Notes: generated by a model from the letters alone, not told the origin. 64,000 bases of DNA from Komagataeibacter sp. FNDCF1 (GCF_021295335.1 NZ_JAIWOT010000001.1:3061501-3125500), one strand, 5' to 3'; counted from the stretch's first letter, positions 48,179-57,628 are shown. Numbers and translations are program-made.

Positions 48179-49114
48179 ATGAGCAGCAGCGCACAGGCGA
48201 CGGTCTTCATTGATGGCGAGGCAGGCACGACGGGACTGGGCATCCGCAACCGCCTGCGCCACCTGCCGGTCACGCTACGCTCCATCGACCCCGAGCGGCG
48301 CAAGGACCCGCAGGCACGCCAGGAGATGATGGCGGCGGTGGATGTGGTGATCCTGTGCCTGCCCGATGCGGCCGCGCGGGACGCGGTGGCGATGGCCGAT
48401 GCCATGGGTGCGGATGCGCCCCGCATTCTGGATGCCAGCACCGCCTTCCGCACCGACCCGGCATGGGTCTACGGTTTTCCGGAAATGGATGCTGACCAGC
48501 CTGCCGCCATCCGTGGTGCCGCGCGGGTGTCGAACCCCGGCTGCTACCCCACCGGGCTGATCGGCCTGCTGCGCCCGCTGGTCAGTGCCGGGCTGGTGCC
48601 CGCGGACCATCCCGTGTGCGTCAACGCGGTCAGTGGCTACAGCGGCGGGGGGCGTAGCATGATCGAGGCGCATGAGCGTGACGGCGGCCCGGCGTTTGAA
48701 CTGTACGGGCTGGGGCTGGGCCACAAGCACATACCGGAAATGACGCTGTACGCGGGTCTGGCGCAGCCGCCGGTATTCGTGCCGTCGGTCGGGCATTTCC
48801 CGCAGGGGATGATCGTATCGGTGCCGCTGCATCTTGACCGGCTGCCGGGCCGGGTCCGCATTGCCGACCTGCATGCGGTCCTTGCTGCCCATTATGCGGG
48901 ATCGGACCGTATTTCGGTGGCCGAACCCTGCACGAAGCTGCTGGCCGATACCCTGGCGGGCACCGACCGGATGGAACTGCGCGTGCATGGCGATGACGCC
49001 CTGCGGCAGGCGGTACTGACCGCCCGGCTGGACAATCTGGGCAAGGGCGCATCGGGCGCCGCACTGCAGAATCTGGCGCTTATGCTTGGGCTGGAACCGC
49101 CGCCGCCCGTGTGA
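48179..49114 (+). CDS. argC: N-acetyl-gamma-glutamyl-phosphate reductase, type 2
   Basis: NADPH-dependent step of arginine synthesis. 311 residues, the shorter type-2 form found in alphaproteobacteria. Nucleotide-binding start VFIDGEAGTTGLGI, then the catalytic cysteine in SNPGCYPTG near 118, SGYSGGGRSM and GLGHKHIPEM. The ATG at 48179 has a GGA just upstream. No other arg genes are adjacent; a tRNA gene follows. Confidence 0.93.
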   Translation: MSSSAQATVFIDGEAGTTGLGIRNRLRHLPVTLRSIDPERRKDPQARQEMMAAVDVVILCLPDAAARDAVAMADAMGADAPRILDASTAFRTDPAWVYGFPEMDADQPAAIRGAARVSNPGCYPTGLIGLLRPLVSAGLVPADHPVCVNAVSGYSGGGRSMIEAHERDGGPAFELYGLGLGHKHIPEMTLYAGLAQPPVFVPSVGHFPQGMIVSVPLHLDRLPGRVRIADLHAVLAAHYAGSDRISVAEPCTKLLADTLAGTDRMELRVHGDDALRQAVLTARLDNLGKGASGAALQNLALMLGLEPPPPV

Positions 49115-49188
49115 TATAGCGGGTCCGCAAGACGTCCCTGGACTGATTGCCGTGGTATTCCGTCCCGCACGGGGTGGGGTGCCTGTAT

Positions 49189-49272
49189 GCGAGAGTGACG
49201 GAACGGTAGACGTAGTCGACTCAAAATCGACCGCCGCAAGGCATGGGGGTTCGAATCCCCCCTCTCGCACCA
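49189..49272 (+). tRNA. tRNA-Leu(CAA)
   Basis: Acceptor GCGAGAG (49189-49195) pairs with CTCTCGC (49262-49268); CCA is encoded (49270-49272). The anticodon stem GTCGA/TCGAC holds the loop CTCAAAA with anticodon CAA (reads UUG). A long variable arm, expected of leucine tRNAs, and GGTTCGAATCC in the T arm are visible. 84 bases with CCA. Confidence 0.97.
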
Positions 49273-49327
49273 GTGTGGCGCACCGGACCCGGTGTTGCTG
49301 TCCCCTTGCCGTGTCGCGAACAGGACG

Positions 49328-50509
49328 ATGTCTCCCTTGCCTGAAGCCCTTACTGCAAAGCCGTCCGTGCGGCCCGCCAATCCGTGCTTTTCCTCTGGTC
49401 CGTGCGCAAAGCGGCCGGGCTGGTCGCTCAGTGCCCTGTCGGATGCGCTGGTGGGCCGTTCGCACCGTTCGGCCGAAGGGCGCGCCCGGCTGAACGAGGT
49501 CATAACCCGCTCCCGCGCCATGCTGGGCATGCCGGAGGAATGGGTGCTGGGCATCGTGCCCGCATCCGACACGGGCGCGGTGGAAATGGCGCTGTGGTCC
49601 ATTCTGGGCACGCGGCCGGTGGATGTGCTGGCGTTCGAAAGCTTTTCCGCCACATGGGCCAATGACATCATCGCCCAGCTCGGGCTGCCTGACGCCCGCG
49701 TGCTGGAAGCCGGCTATGGCGAGATACCGGATCTGGCGCAGGTGGACTGGGCGCGGGATGTCGTGCTGACATGGAACGGTACGACATCGGGCGCGCGCCT
49801 GCCCTATGATGCCGCCATTCCCATGCATCACGACGGGCTGGTGATCTGTGATGCGACATCCGCCGCCTTTGCCATGGACCTGCCATGGGAAAAGCTGGAT
49901 GTGGTCACATGGTCTTGGCAGAAGGTGCTGGGGGGGGAGGCGGCCCACGGCATGCTGGCCCTGTCACCGCGCGCCGTGGAGCGGCTGGTCTCCACGCCGG
50001 CACCCCGCCCGCTGCCCAAGATCTTCCGGCTGACCGGCAGCAAGGGGCTGATCGAGGGTATATTCCGTGGCGACACCATCAACACTCCCTCCATGCTGTG
50101 CGTTGAAGATGCGCTGGATGGCCTGAGATGGGCCGAGGAAGCAGGCGGCCTGATGGGCCTGATCGCGCGTAGCGAGGCCAATCTCGCCGTTGTGGCGGAA
50201 TGGGAGGCGCGGTCGGACTGGGCACGCTTCCTGGCCGCCAATCCCGATCACCGCTCCAGCACGGCCATCTGCCTGCGTATCGTGGCGCCGTGGTTTACCG
50301 CGCTTGATCATGCAACCCAGGTAAAGGCCGCGAAGCAGATCGTCTCCCTGCTGGACAGGGAAGGTGTGGCGCTGGACGTGGGCAGCTACCGTGATGCACC
50401 CCCGGGCCTGCGGCTGTGGGGCGGGGCGACGGTCGAGGCATCGGACCTGCAGGCCGTCCTGCCATGGCTGGACTGGGCCCATGCACAGGTACGTGGCCAG
50501 TACGCCTGA
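49328..50509 (+). CDS. serC: Phosphoserine aminotransferase
   Basis: PLP enzyme of the phosphorylated serine pathway (3-phosphohydroxypyruvate to phosphoserine). 393 residues, of the SerC branch used by alphaproteobacteria: [12 protein letters not shown] near 20, [24 protein letters not shown] near 80, [12 protein letters not shown], and the PLP lysine in [15 protein letters not shown] near 200. ATG 49328 follows AGGA very closely (2 bases), so another start is conceivable. The usual partner serA is not in the window downstream; hisZ follows instead. Confidence 0.88.
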   Translation: MSPLPEALTAKPSVRPANPCFSSGPCAKRPGWSLSALSDALVGRSHRSAEGRARLNEVITRSRAMLGMPEEWVLGIVPASDTGAVEMALWSILGTRPVDVLAFESFSATWANDIIAQLGLPDARVLEAGYGEIPDLAQVDWARDVVLTWNGTTSGARLPYDAAIPMHHDGLVICDATSAAFAMDLPWEKLDVVTWSWQKVLGGEAAHGMLALSPRAVERLVSTPAPRPLPKIFRLTGSKGLIEGIFRGDTINTPSMLCVEDALDGLRWAEEAGGLMGLIARSEANLAVVAEWEARSDWARFLAANPDHRSSTAICLRIVAPWFTALDHATQVKAAKQIVSLLDREGVALDVGSYRDAPPGLRLWGGATVEASDLQAVLPWLDWAHAQVRGQYA

Positions 50510-50588
50510 ACCAACCGTTTTCCGTATCCGATCCATCATGCCACGGTTCCGGCCATCGGTGTGATGCAGCACGACAGGCTTCCCGCAT

Positions 50589-51740
50589 ATGACTGATGAC
50601 CCGCCGTTCAATCCCGCCCTGCTGCCGGCCGGTTTCGTGGACAGGCTCCCGCCCGAGGCCGAGGCCGAGGCCGCGGGGGTCGAAACCCTCATGCGCGTGT
50701 TTGCCGCCCATGGTTATGACCGTGTAACGCCGCCGCTGCTGGAATTCGAGGAAACGCTCCTGTCCGGCGCGGGCTCGGCGGTGGCGGAACAGACTTTCCG
50801 CCTCATGGACCCCGACACCAGGCGCATGATGGCGCTGCGGCCGGACATGACGCCCCAGATCGCCCGCATCGCGGCCACCCGCCTGCCCGACGTACCACGC
50901 CCGCTGCGCCTGGCCTATGCCGGGCCGTGCGTGCTGATGGGGGGCAACCGGGGCGAGGATGACCGGCAGATATCGCAGGCGGGCGTGGAACTGATCGGTC
51001 CCGACCGGCCGGAAGCGGATGCGGAAATCATCGCCATCGCGGCGGAATGCCTGGCCACGCTGCGGGTGGGCGGCGTTTCCTTCGACCTGACCATGCCCGC
51101 GCTGACTACGGCGCTGCTGGATGCGGGCGGATTTGACGCCCATGTGCGTGGCACGCTCATGCGTGCGCTGGACCGCAAGGACGCGGCAGCGGTGGCCCGG
51201 CACGGCGGCGTGCTGGCCGATGTGCTGATCCGTCTGCTTCATGCCGCGGGCCCGGCCCATGGCGCGCTGGCGGAACTGGCCGCCGTGGACCTGCCGCCAG
51301 CTGCGCGGGCGCTGAGCGCGCGGCTGGCCGCCACGGTTGCCGCGATCGAGGCCCGCGTGCCCGGCATCCGGCTGACGGTGGACCCGGTGGAATTCCGTGG
51401 CTGGCAGTACCATACCGGCGTGTGCGTCAGCGTATATGCCGCGGGCCAGCGAGAGGAGCTGGGCCGGGGCGGGCGTTACCTGTCCAATGATGACGAACCC
51501 GCCTGCGGCCTGACCCTGCGGCCTGACATCATCCTGCGCGCGGCCCCGGCGCTGCCCTGCCGTACGCGTGTGTTCCTGCCGTGGGGCACGCCGGCGGAAG
51601 TGGGGGCAGCCCTGCGGGCCGCGGGCTATGCCACGGTCAGCGCCCTGGGGCACGATGATGATGCGCGTGCGCAGGCGGTACTGCTGTCCTGCCCGCTGAT
51701 GGTTGTCGATGGCCAGCCCGTCCCGGTGGATGGCGTGTAG
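50589..51740 (+). CDS. hisZ: ATP phosphoribosyltransferase regulatory subunit HisZ
   Basis: Histidyl-tRNA-synthetase-like protein without charging activity that activates the short form of HisG at the first step of histidine synthesis. 383 residues: class-II synthetase core with YDRVTPPLLEFEE near 45, MALRPDMTPQIARIAATR near 80 and GRGGRY near 297, but no anticodon-binding domain, which separates it from HisS. hisG must lie elsewhere. It is followed by purA after 87 bases, a frequent pairing in this group. Confidence 0.92.
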   Translation: MTDDPPFNPALLPAGFVDRLPPEAEAEAAGVETLMRVFAAHGYDRVTPPLLEFEETLLSGAGSAVAEQTFRLMDPDTRRMMALRPDMTPQIARIAATRLPDVPRPLRLAYAGPCVLMGGNRGEDDRQISQAGVELIGPDRPEADAEIIAIAAECLATLRVGGVSFDLTMPALTTALLDAGGFDAHVRGTLMRALDRKDAAAVARHGGVLADVLIRLLHAAGPAHGALAELAAVDLPPAARALSARLAATVAAIEARVPGIRLTVDPVEFRGWQYHTGVCVSVYAAGQREELGRGGRYLSNDDEPACGLTLRPDIILRAAPALPCRTRVFLPWGTPAEVGAALRAAGYATVSALGHDDDARAQAVLLSCPLMVVDGQPVPVDGV

Positions 51741-51827
51741 GTCACATCACCCGATTTTTTCCAGAACCCGAAGTTTTTCCCGGTGGGCCGTGCTGTGCGG
51801 GCCGGGCAGCATATCAAGGAGCATGAA

Positions 51828-53117
51828 ATGTCCAACGTCACCGTGATCGGCACCCAGTGGGGTGACGAGGGCAAGGGCAAGATCGTTGACTGGCTGGCCA
51901 GCCGTGCAGATGTGGTGGTCCGCTTCCAGGGCGGGCACAATGCGGGCCATACGCTGGTTGTGGGCGATCAGACCTACAAGCTTTCCCTGCTGCCCTCGGG
52001 GCTGGTACGCGGCAAGACGGGTGTGATCGGCAATGGCGTGGTGGTTGACCCCGAAGCCCTGCTGAAGGAAATCGACCGCGTCACGGCGCAGGGCCTGAAG
52101 GTCACGCCCGAGACGCTGAAGATTGCCGAAAACGCACCGCTGATCCTGCCCGTGCATGGCGCGCTGGACCGTGCGCGCGAAGCCGCGCGTGGTGACCGCA
52201 AGATCGGCACCACCGGCCGCGGCATCGGCCCCGCCTATGAGGACAAGGTGGCCCGCCGCGCCATCCGCCTGTGTGACCTGGCCGAGCCGGAAACGCTGGA
52301 CTGGAAGCTGGATGAACTGCTGCTGCACCACAATACCCTGCTCAAGGGGCTGGGTGCGGAGACGTTCACCAAGCAGGCGCTGCTGGACTTCCTGAACGGT
52401 GTCGCCCCCCGCGTGCTGCCCTTCATGGCCCCGGTATGGGACCTGCTGGATGACAGCCGCCGCAGTGGTTCGCGCATCCTGTTCGAAGGCGCGCAGGCGG
52501 TGATGCTGGACGTGGACCACGGTACCTATCCGTTCGTGACCAGTTCCAACACCGTGGCCGCCAATGCGGGTACGGGTGCCGGGGTTGGTCCCACCAGCAT
52601 CGGTTTCGTGCTGGGCATTGCCAAGGCCTATACCACCCGCGTGGGCGAGGGGCCGTTCCCCAGCGAACTGCATGACCAGATGGGTCGCACGCTGGGTGAA
52701 CGTGGGCATGAATTCGGTACCGTAACAGGCCGCCCCCGCCGCTGTGGCTGGTTTGACGCCGTGCTGGTGCGCCGTGCAGTGCGTGTCGGTGGTGTGAACG
52801 GCCTGGCACTGACCAAGCTGGACGTGTTGGACGGGCTGGATGAACTCAGCATCTGCGTCGGCTATGAACTGGATGGCAAAAAGATCACCAGCTTTCCCTC
52901 TGCCCCCGGCGCGCAGCAGCGTATCCGCCCGGTATTCGAGACGATGGAAGGCTGGAAGGACAGCACGAAAGGCGCACGTTCCTGGGCCGACCTGCCCGCA
53001 CAGGCCATCAAGTATGTCCGCCGGATTGAGGAACTGGTTGAAGCGCCAGTGACCCTGCTTTCCACCAGCCCCGAACGTGATGACACCATTCTGGTGCGTG
53101 ATCCGTTTGAAGATTGA
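51828..53117 (+). CDS. purA: Adenylosuccinate synthetase
   Basis: GTP-dependent condensation of IMP and aspartate, first step to AMP. 429 residues: [16 protein letters not shown] near 8 (P-loop with catalytic D), [12 protein letters not shown] near 34, [11 protein letters not shown] near 128, [20 protein letters not shown] near 225, and TKLDVLDGL as the guanine motif near 330. AAGGAG stands 6 bases before ATG 51828; the ATG at 51823 is out of frame. Confidence 0.97.
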   Translation: MSNVTVIGTQWGDEGKGKIVDWLASRADVVVRFQGGHNAGHTLVVGDQTYKLSLLPSGLVRGKTGVIGNGVVVDPEALLKEIDRVTAQGLKVTPETLKIAENAPLILPVHGALDRAREAARGDRKIGTTGRGIGPAYEDKVARRAIRLCDLAEPETLDWKLDELLLHHNTLLKGLGAETFTKQALLDFLNGVAPRVLPFMAPVWDLLDDSRRSGSRILFEGAQAVMLDVDHGTYPFVTSSNTVAANAGTGAGVGPTSIGFVLGIAKAYTTRVGEGPFPSELHDQMGRTLGERGHEFGTVTGRPRRCGWFDAVLVRRAVRVGGVNGLALTKLDVLDGLDELSICVGYELDGKKITSFPSAPGAQQRIRPVFETMEGWKDSTKGARSWADLPAQAIKYVRRIEELVEAPVTLLSTSPERDDTILVRDPFED

Positions 53118-53124
53118 TAAACTG

Positions 53125-53205
53125 GAACAGAAGTTTTTGGGTGCCGCCTTTTTTAAGAAGGCGGTGTTCCCTGAAGCTTTTTGAAAAAAGCCTCACCAGA
53201 ACTTT
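53125..53205 (-). repeat. Double-hairpin intergenic repeat, copy F
   Basis: Reverse orientation. GAACAGAAGTTTTTGGGT, then GCCGCCTTTTTTAAGAAGGCGG (53143-53164), GTTCC, then GAAGCTTTTTGAAAAAAGCCTC (53173-53194). It lies between purA and its terminator, in the convergent gap with rpoH. Confidence 0.88.
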
Positions 53206-53210
53206 CGTGA

Positions 53211-53250
53211 AAAAAAAGCCCCGCAGGCCAGTGGCATGCGGGGCTTTTTT
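53211..53250. terminator. Bidirectional terminator between purA and rpoH
   Basis: GCCCCGCA (53218-53225) pairs with TGCGGGGC (53237-53244), with A7 before and T6 after, so it can serve both converging genes. Confidence 0.92.
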
Positions 53251-53289
53251 AATGGCAGGGGCGGGAAAGGTGCCGGGATCACGCCGGGA

Positions 53290-54186
53290 TCAGGCCGAAG
53301 GCTGTTCCCCATGCTGCGCACGGCGGGCGGCGACTTCCGCCTTCATGGCCGCCTGCAGCTTTTCAAAGGCGCGGACCTCGATCTGGCGCACCCGCTCGCG
53401 GGAGATGTTGTAGACATGCGACAGGTCTTCCAGCGTGGCCGGTTCATCCTTGAGCCGCCGTTCGGTCAGGATATGGCGTTCACGCTCGTTCAGCGTTTTC
53501 AGCGCATTGGCCAGAAGCGCCTGTCGACCGGAATATTCCTCGCTCTGGGCAAGGGTTTCTTCCTGATTGTCGTTGTCATCGACCAGCCAGTCCTGCCATT
53601 CGCCCTCGCCATCCATGCGCAGTGGCGCGTTCAGGCTGTGGTCGGGGGCGGCAAGCCTGCGGTTCATGTTGACCACGTCCTGCTCGGGCACGCCGAGGGA
53701 CTGGGCAATCTTGTTGACCTGCTCGGGCTGCAGGTCACCGTCATCAATGGCCTGCATCTGCCCCTTCAGGCGGCGCAGGTTGAAGAACAGTTTTTTCTGG
53801 GCGGCGGTGGTGCCGATCTTGACCAGTGACCAGCTGTGCAGGATGTACTCCTGTATCGCGGCCCTGATCCACCACATGGCATATGTGGCCAGCCGGAAGC
53901 CACGGTCGGGGTCGAAGCGGCGGACCGCCTGCATCATCCCGATATTGCCTTCGCTGATCAGTTCACCCACCGGCAGGCCATAGCCACGATAGCCCATGGC
54001 GATCTTGGCAACCAGGCGCAGGTGGGAAGTGACGAGTTTATGCGCGGCTTCGGTGTCGCCCTTGTCCTTCCAGCGGCGCGACAGGCGAAGCTCCTCCTCG
54101 GGGGAGAGCATGGGGAATTTACGGATATCCCGAAGGTATTTGGACAGGTTGTTTTCGGGACCGGAAATAAGAGCAGAAGAGGCCAT
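53290..54186 (-). CDS. rpoH: RNA polymerase heat-shock sigma factor RpoH (sigma-32)
   Basis: Directs RNA polymerase to heat-shock promoters. 298 residues: region 2 with SEGNIGMMQAVRRFDPDRGFR near 80 and YAMWWIRAAIQEYI, the RpoH box QKKLFFNLRRLK near 132 that separates it from RpoD, and region 4 with the helix-turn-helix LEDLSHVYNISRERVRQIE. AGGAG lies about 9 bases before the ATG. Its upstream region contains pairing segments noted separately. It lies just downstream of rluD on the same strand. Confidence 0.96.
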   Translation of the reverse strand: MASSALISGPENNLSKYLRDIRKFPMLSPEEELRLSRRWKDKGDTEAAHKLVTSHLRLVAKIAMGYRGYGLPVGELISEGNIGMMQAVRRFDPDRGFRLATYAMWWIRAAIQEYILHSWSLVKIGTTAAQKKLFFNLRRLKGQMQAIDDGDLQPEQVNKIAQSLGVPEQDVVNMNRRLAAPDHSLNAPLRMDGEGEWQDWLVDDNDNQEETLAQSEEYSGRQALLANALKTLNERERHILTERRLKDEPATLEDLSHVYNISRERVRQIEVRAFEKLQAAMKAEVAARRAQHGEQPSA

Positions 54187-54429
54187 TGCAACGGACTCCT
54201 GTTCCAGAGGGATGGGCAGCTGTTGATCCGGTCTAACGTGACCGTGACCGGCGGGGTTGCATCATCACTCTGCTAGACGCACGACTGGACTTCTCACGTC
54301 CCCATATCCGGCCCCCGTCTGGGCAGCCTGATACAGGACGTCCAGTTAGCCTGGGGGCGTCGGCCCCGGCGAACAATCACTGAACATATGGATCTGCATC
54401 GGTTGAGTCAATGCGGATGCCCCTGCGCT

Positions 54430-55401
54430 TCAGGCAATGCTGTCCAGCAGAAGGGTGAAATCCGCAGGGGGCGGGGTTTCGAACAGCATCTGTTCACCGC
54501 TGCGGGGATGGACAAAGCCCAGCCTGCGCGCATGCAGCGCCTGGCGGGGAAAATCCAGTGCCGCGTCGCGTGCGGCAGGCGGCAGGGCACGCGCGGCGGC
54601 GGGCACGCGGCGCAGATAGACCGGATCCCCCACCAGCGCGTGCCCCGCATGGGCGAAATGGACCCGGATCTGGTGGGTGCGCCCGGTGGCCAGCCGGCAT
54701 TCCACATGCGCCAGCCCGCCGTGAAAGGTTTCAAGGACCCGGTAATGCGTCAGCGCGTGCTTGCCGCCGCCATTGGCAATGACCGCCATGCGCTTGCGGT
54801 CGCGCCGGTCACGGCCGATCGCGCCATCGAATGATCCCTGCGACGGGGCGGGAATGCCCCAGCATATGGCCTGGTAGGCACGGTCGATCCGCCGTTCGGC
54901 AAAGGCGAGGGAAAGCGCCTGATGCGCCATTTCCGTCTTGGCCGCGACCATGATGCCCGACGTGTCCTTGTCCAGCCGGTGAACGATGCCGGGCCGCTTC
55001 TCGCCGCCTATGCCAGTCAGGCTCTCGCCGCAATGGGCCAGCAGGGCATTGACCAGCGTGCCGTCCTCGTTGCCCGGTGCCGGGTGGACCACCATGCCTG
55101 CGGGCTTGTCGAGCACGATCAGGTCGCGGTCTTCATATAATATGTCCAGCGCGATGTCCTGCCCCCGTGGCGTTGCGGGGATTGCGGGGGGGAGACGAAT
55201 TTCATAACACATGCCAGCCCGCACCGGTTCGGCGGGGTCGCGCAGCGGGGTGCCATCGCGCAGCAGGTGGCCACTTTCCATAAGGGCCTTCACGCGGGAG
55301 CGCGACAGCGTGGGCATCGTGGTTGCGATGAAACGGTCGGTGCGCTGGCCCGAGTCATCCACGCTGGCAATGACGGGGGCTGGGGGGGCAGTGTCATTCA
55401 T
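54430..55401 (-). CDS. rluD: 23S rRNA pseudouridine synthase RluD
   Basis: Forms pseudouridines 1911/1915/1917 in helix 69 of 23S rRNA, important for ribosome assembly. 323 residues: N-terminal S4 domain (RTDRFIATTMPTLSRSRVKALM), catalytic aspartate in HRLDKDTSGIMV near 145, DRAYQAICWG, and RTHQIRVHFAHAGHALVGDP near 245. Position next to rpoH is typical for alphaproteobacterial RluD and distinguishes it from the RluC-like gene at 31324. Confidence 0.92.
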   Translation of the reverse strand: MNDTAPPAPVIASVDDSGQRTDRFIATTMPTLSRSRVKALMESGHLLRDGTPLRDPAEPVRAGMCYEIRLPPAIPATPRGQDIALDILYEDRDLIVLDKPAGMVVHPAPGNEDGTLVNALLAHCGESLTGIGGEKRPGIVHRLDKDTSGIMVAAKTEMAHQALSLAFAERRIDRAYQAICWGIPAPSQGSFDGAIGRDRRDRKRMAVIANGGGKHALTHYRVLETFHGGLAHVECRLATGRTHQIRVHFAHAGHALVGDPVYLRRVPAAARALPPAARDAALDFPRQALHARRLGFVHPRSGEQMLFETPPPADFTLLLDSIA

Positions 55402-55449
55402 GGCATGTGTCTATCGGAAAAAACGGTATTCGGGAACGGAAAGCACGGA

Positions 55450-55803
55450 ATGGAAAAACAGGGGTCGCGCGCGCTGCTTGCGGCGGTGATCGGGATGGGG
55501 GTCCTGCTGTTCATAGGGTCGCTGGTGCTGGTGGGCGTGCTGGTGCACCGCATGATGCACCCACGTCCCGCCGTTACGGCGGATGCGCGGGTTGCCACAA
55601 TGCCCGTGGCGCCCGCCATGACGATGGGGGGCGAGAGCCTGCTGCTGGATGAGGCACCGGGCACGCATGTGCAGGCCGTGACCGTCCGGCCCGACGGGTT
55701 GCTGGCGGTCGTGCTGTCCGGAGGGGACAGGGCCGACCGCATCGTGATCTGGGACCCGACGGGGCGGCGTATCGTGGCGCGGCTGGATATCGGCCATCCC
55801 TGA
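55450..55803 (+). CDS. Small single-span membrane protein of unknown function
   Basis: 117 residues: a short positive N-terminus (MEKQGSR), one strong membrane helix (about 8-34, rich in L, V, G) and a C-terminal part with a beta-propeller-like phrase (VTVRPDGLLAVVLSG, DRIVIWDPTGRRIVARL) that would face the periplasm. It is divergent from rluD, where alphaproteobacteria often have such a short membrane protein. Start ATG 55450, after a GGA. Function not known. Confidence 0.7.
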   Translation: MEKQGSRALLAAVIGMGVLLFIGSLVLVGVLVHRMMHPRPAVTADARVATMPVAPAMTMGGESLLLDEAPGTHVQAVTVRPDGLLAVVLSGGDRADRIVIWDPTGRRIVARLDIGHP

Positions 55804-55896
55804 ACCATGTGGCCTGTACTGGCCAAAATGGCGGCCGCGGTGATTATCCACTTGCGTCCATTGCCCGGATCGCATAGAAGGCGGCCACCGGCCATT

Positions 55897-55972
55897 GTCC
55901 CGTTCGTCTAGAGGCCTAGGACGCCGCCCTCTCACGGCGGCAACACGAGTTCGAATCTCGTACGGGACGCCA
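55897..55972 (+). tRNA. tRNA-Glu(CTC)
   Basis: Acceptor GTCCCGT (55897-55903) pairs with ACGGGAC (55962-55968), discriminator G, CCA encoded (55970-55972). Anticodon stem CCGCC/GGCGG holds the loop CTCTCAC, anticodon CTC (reads GAG). The T arm GAGTTCGAATCTC is intact. 76 bases. Confidence 0.97.
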
Positions 55973-56000
55973 GTGCTGTCAATGACATGGCCGTTACATG

Positions 56001-56026
56001 AAAACCCGCCAGAAGGCGGGTTTTTC
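56001..56026 (+). terminator. Rho-independent terminator after tRNA-Glu
   Basis: AACCCGCC pairs with GGCGGGTT around AGAA, followed by T5 with a further T-rich stretch. It isolates the tRNA from the cellulose region. Confidence 0.9.
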
Positions 56027-56590
56027 GTTTGTACTCATCTATTTTTACTGAAAAGCAATCTTTCTCTAGGCATGGCAATGTTTTCCATATTAATATATAA
56101 TAAAGGCACCTTTTATACTTGCCGGCATCATTTGACTGAAAAACATTGATTCAGATCAAGGTGCGTTGAAATTTAAAAATATTTTCCGTCTTTTAATTTT
56201 GCAGAATATGGCAGCATAGTGAAAACCTGTCGTTTCTTATGTTTCTCCTTATTGATTTCTGCAGGGATTACCAACGGACTTTTCGAGGGACGGCGTCCGG
56301 GCCTGACGTGACAAAAATGCAACTTTCTTTCCTGTTCCCATCGACGGGTGGTGGGTGGCTGTTTCGCACAGGGGGATGAAAACGTTATGGTCCCTTTCGT
56401 AATGAAGTCCCTCTGGTAATGGTTGCCTTTGGCTTGCAGGATGGAGGAGTTTGCGATTAAGCCGTGATGGTGCGGCCTGACAGGAAAATGAATATCGGAC
56501 CTGAACTGCGGTTGCATGGGTCCTGGTTTCTGAGTGGTGTGGTGATCGATGCTGTTGGATTTTATGAAGCTGCAAAAACATGTATCCGGA
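56027..56590 (+). promoter_or_regulatory. AT-rich control region upstream of the cellulose operon
   Basis: About 560 bases with no supported gene, strikingly AT-rich up to about 56230 against a GC-rich genome. It contains a possible -10 TATAAT (56096-56101) without a good -35, the FNR-type palindrome listed separately (56146-56159), and poly-T/A tracts (56168-56190). The 3' part (56280-56550) is of normal composition. An open frame on the minus strand spans part of it and the start of cmcAx but has no protein-family features. The operon promoter is most likely here. Confidence 0.6.
56146..56159. promoter_or_regulatory. Perfect FNR/CRP-type box
   Basis: TTGAT-TCAG-ATCAA, an exact match to the palindromic TTGAT-N4-ATCAA consensus of FNR/FixK-type regulators. 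It lies 45 bases after the possible TATAAT and about 430 bases before cmcAx, in the AT-rich segment. Confidence 0.6.
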
Positions 56591-57628
56591 ATGGGACGTC
56601 GTTCTTTTCTGTCTGTCATGGCGGCAGCTGGCAGCGTCCCGTTCATCGCCTCCGCCAGCGCGGCCGATGATCCGGTCATAAATGCCCAGTGGGCCATTTT
56701 CCGCAGCAAGTATTTCCGTCCCGACGGGCGCATCGTCGATACGGGCAACAGCGGCGAATCCCACAGCGAGGGGCAGGGCTACGGCATGCTTTTCTCTGCC
56801 ACGGCAGGTGATCAGGCATCGTTCGAGGCGATGTGGGCATGGGCCCGCACCAACCTGCAGCACAAGAATGACGCCCTGTTTTCCTGGCGTTACCTGGACG
56901 GCCATAATCCCCCCGTTGCCGACACGAACAACGCAACGGACGGTGACCTGCTGATCGCCCTTGGTCTGGTCCGTGCCGGGCGGCGGTGGCAGCGCGCTGA
57001 TTATATTCAGGACGCTATGGCCATCTATGCCGACGTGCTGAAGCTCATGACCATGAAGGTCGGCCCCTACCAGGTTCTGCTGCCCGGTCATGTCGGTTTT
57101 GTCACCAAGGATTCGGTCACGCTCAACCTGTCCTACTATGTCATGCCCTCACTCATGCAGGCCTTTGCGCTTTCGGCCGATGCCCGCTGGCAGACCGTAA
57201 TGGAAGACGGGTTGCGCATCATTGCCAAGGGACGATTCGGGGAATGGAAGCTTCCGCCGGACTGGCTTGCGATCAATCGCCAGAATGGCAATTTCTCCAT
57301 AGCCAAGGGCTGGCCGCCGCGTTTTTCTTACGATGCGATTCGGGTGCCGCTCTATCTGTACTGGGCGCATATGCTGACCCCGGACCTGCTGGCCGATTTC
57401 ACACGCTTCTGGAATCATTTCGGGGCATCCGCCCTGCCGGGCTGGGTCGACCTGACCAATGGTTCCCGCTCACCTTACAACGCGCCGCCGGGCTATCTGG
57501 CCGTGGCGACGTGTTCGGGCCTGTCATCCGCCGGTGGGCTGCCCACGCTGGATCATGCGCCGGATTACTATTCGGCTGCCCTGACATTGCTGGTTTATAT
57601 TGCCCGTGGTGAGGGAGGGGGAATGTGA
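56591..57628 (+). CDS. cmcAx: Cellulose-operon endo-beta-1,4-glucanase CmcAx (GH8, BcsZ role)
   Basis: Secreted endoglucanase that trims nascent cellulose and is needed for normal ribbon formation in Komagataeibacter. 345 residues from ATG 56591: a signal peptide ending ASASA (about 24) that contains RRSFL, then a GH8 (alpha/alpha)6 barrel with the general acid in SEGQGYGML (E60) and ATDGDLLIA (D117, D119). ATGs at 56549 and 56564 are possible longer starts. The stop overlaps the ccpAx GTG (GTGA). As in related strains it stands first in the operon. Confidence 0.93.
   Translation: MGRRSFLSVMAAAGSVPFIASASAADDPVINAQWAIFRSKYFRPDGRIVDTGNSGESHSEGQGYGMLFSATAGDQASFEAMWAWARTNLQHKNDALFSWRYLDGHNPPVADTNNATDGDLLIALGLVRAGRRWQRADYIQDAMAIYADVLKLMTMKVGPYQVLLPGHVGFVTKDSVTLNLSYYVMPSLMQAFALSADARWQTVMEDGLRIIAKGRFGEWKLPPDWLAINRQNGNFSIAKGWPPRFSYDAIRVPLYLYWAHMLTPDLLADFTRFWNHFGASALPGWVDLTNGSRSPYNAPPGYLAVATCSGLSSAGGLPTLDHAPDYYSAALTLLVYIARGEGGGM

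Noticed and set aside
56173-56748. 191-codon minus-strand open frame across the cellulose control region
   Set aside because: No family features, and it runs antisense into cmcAx and covers an AT-rich promoter-like region.
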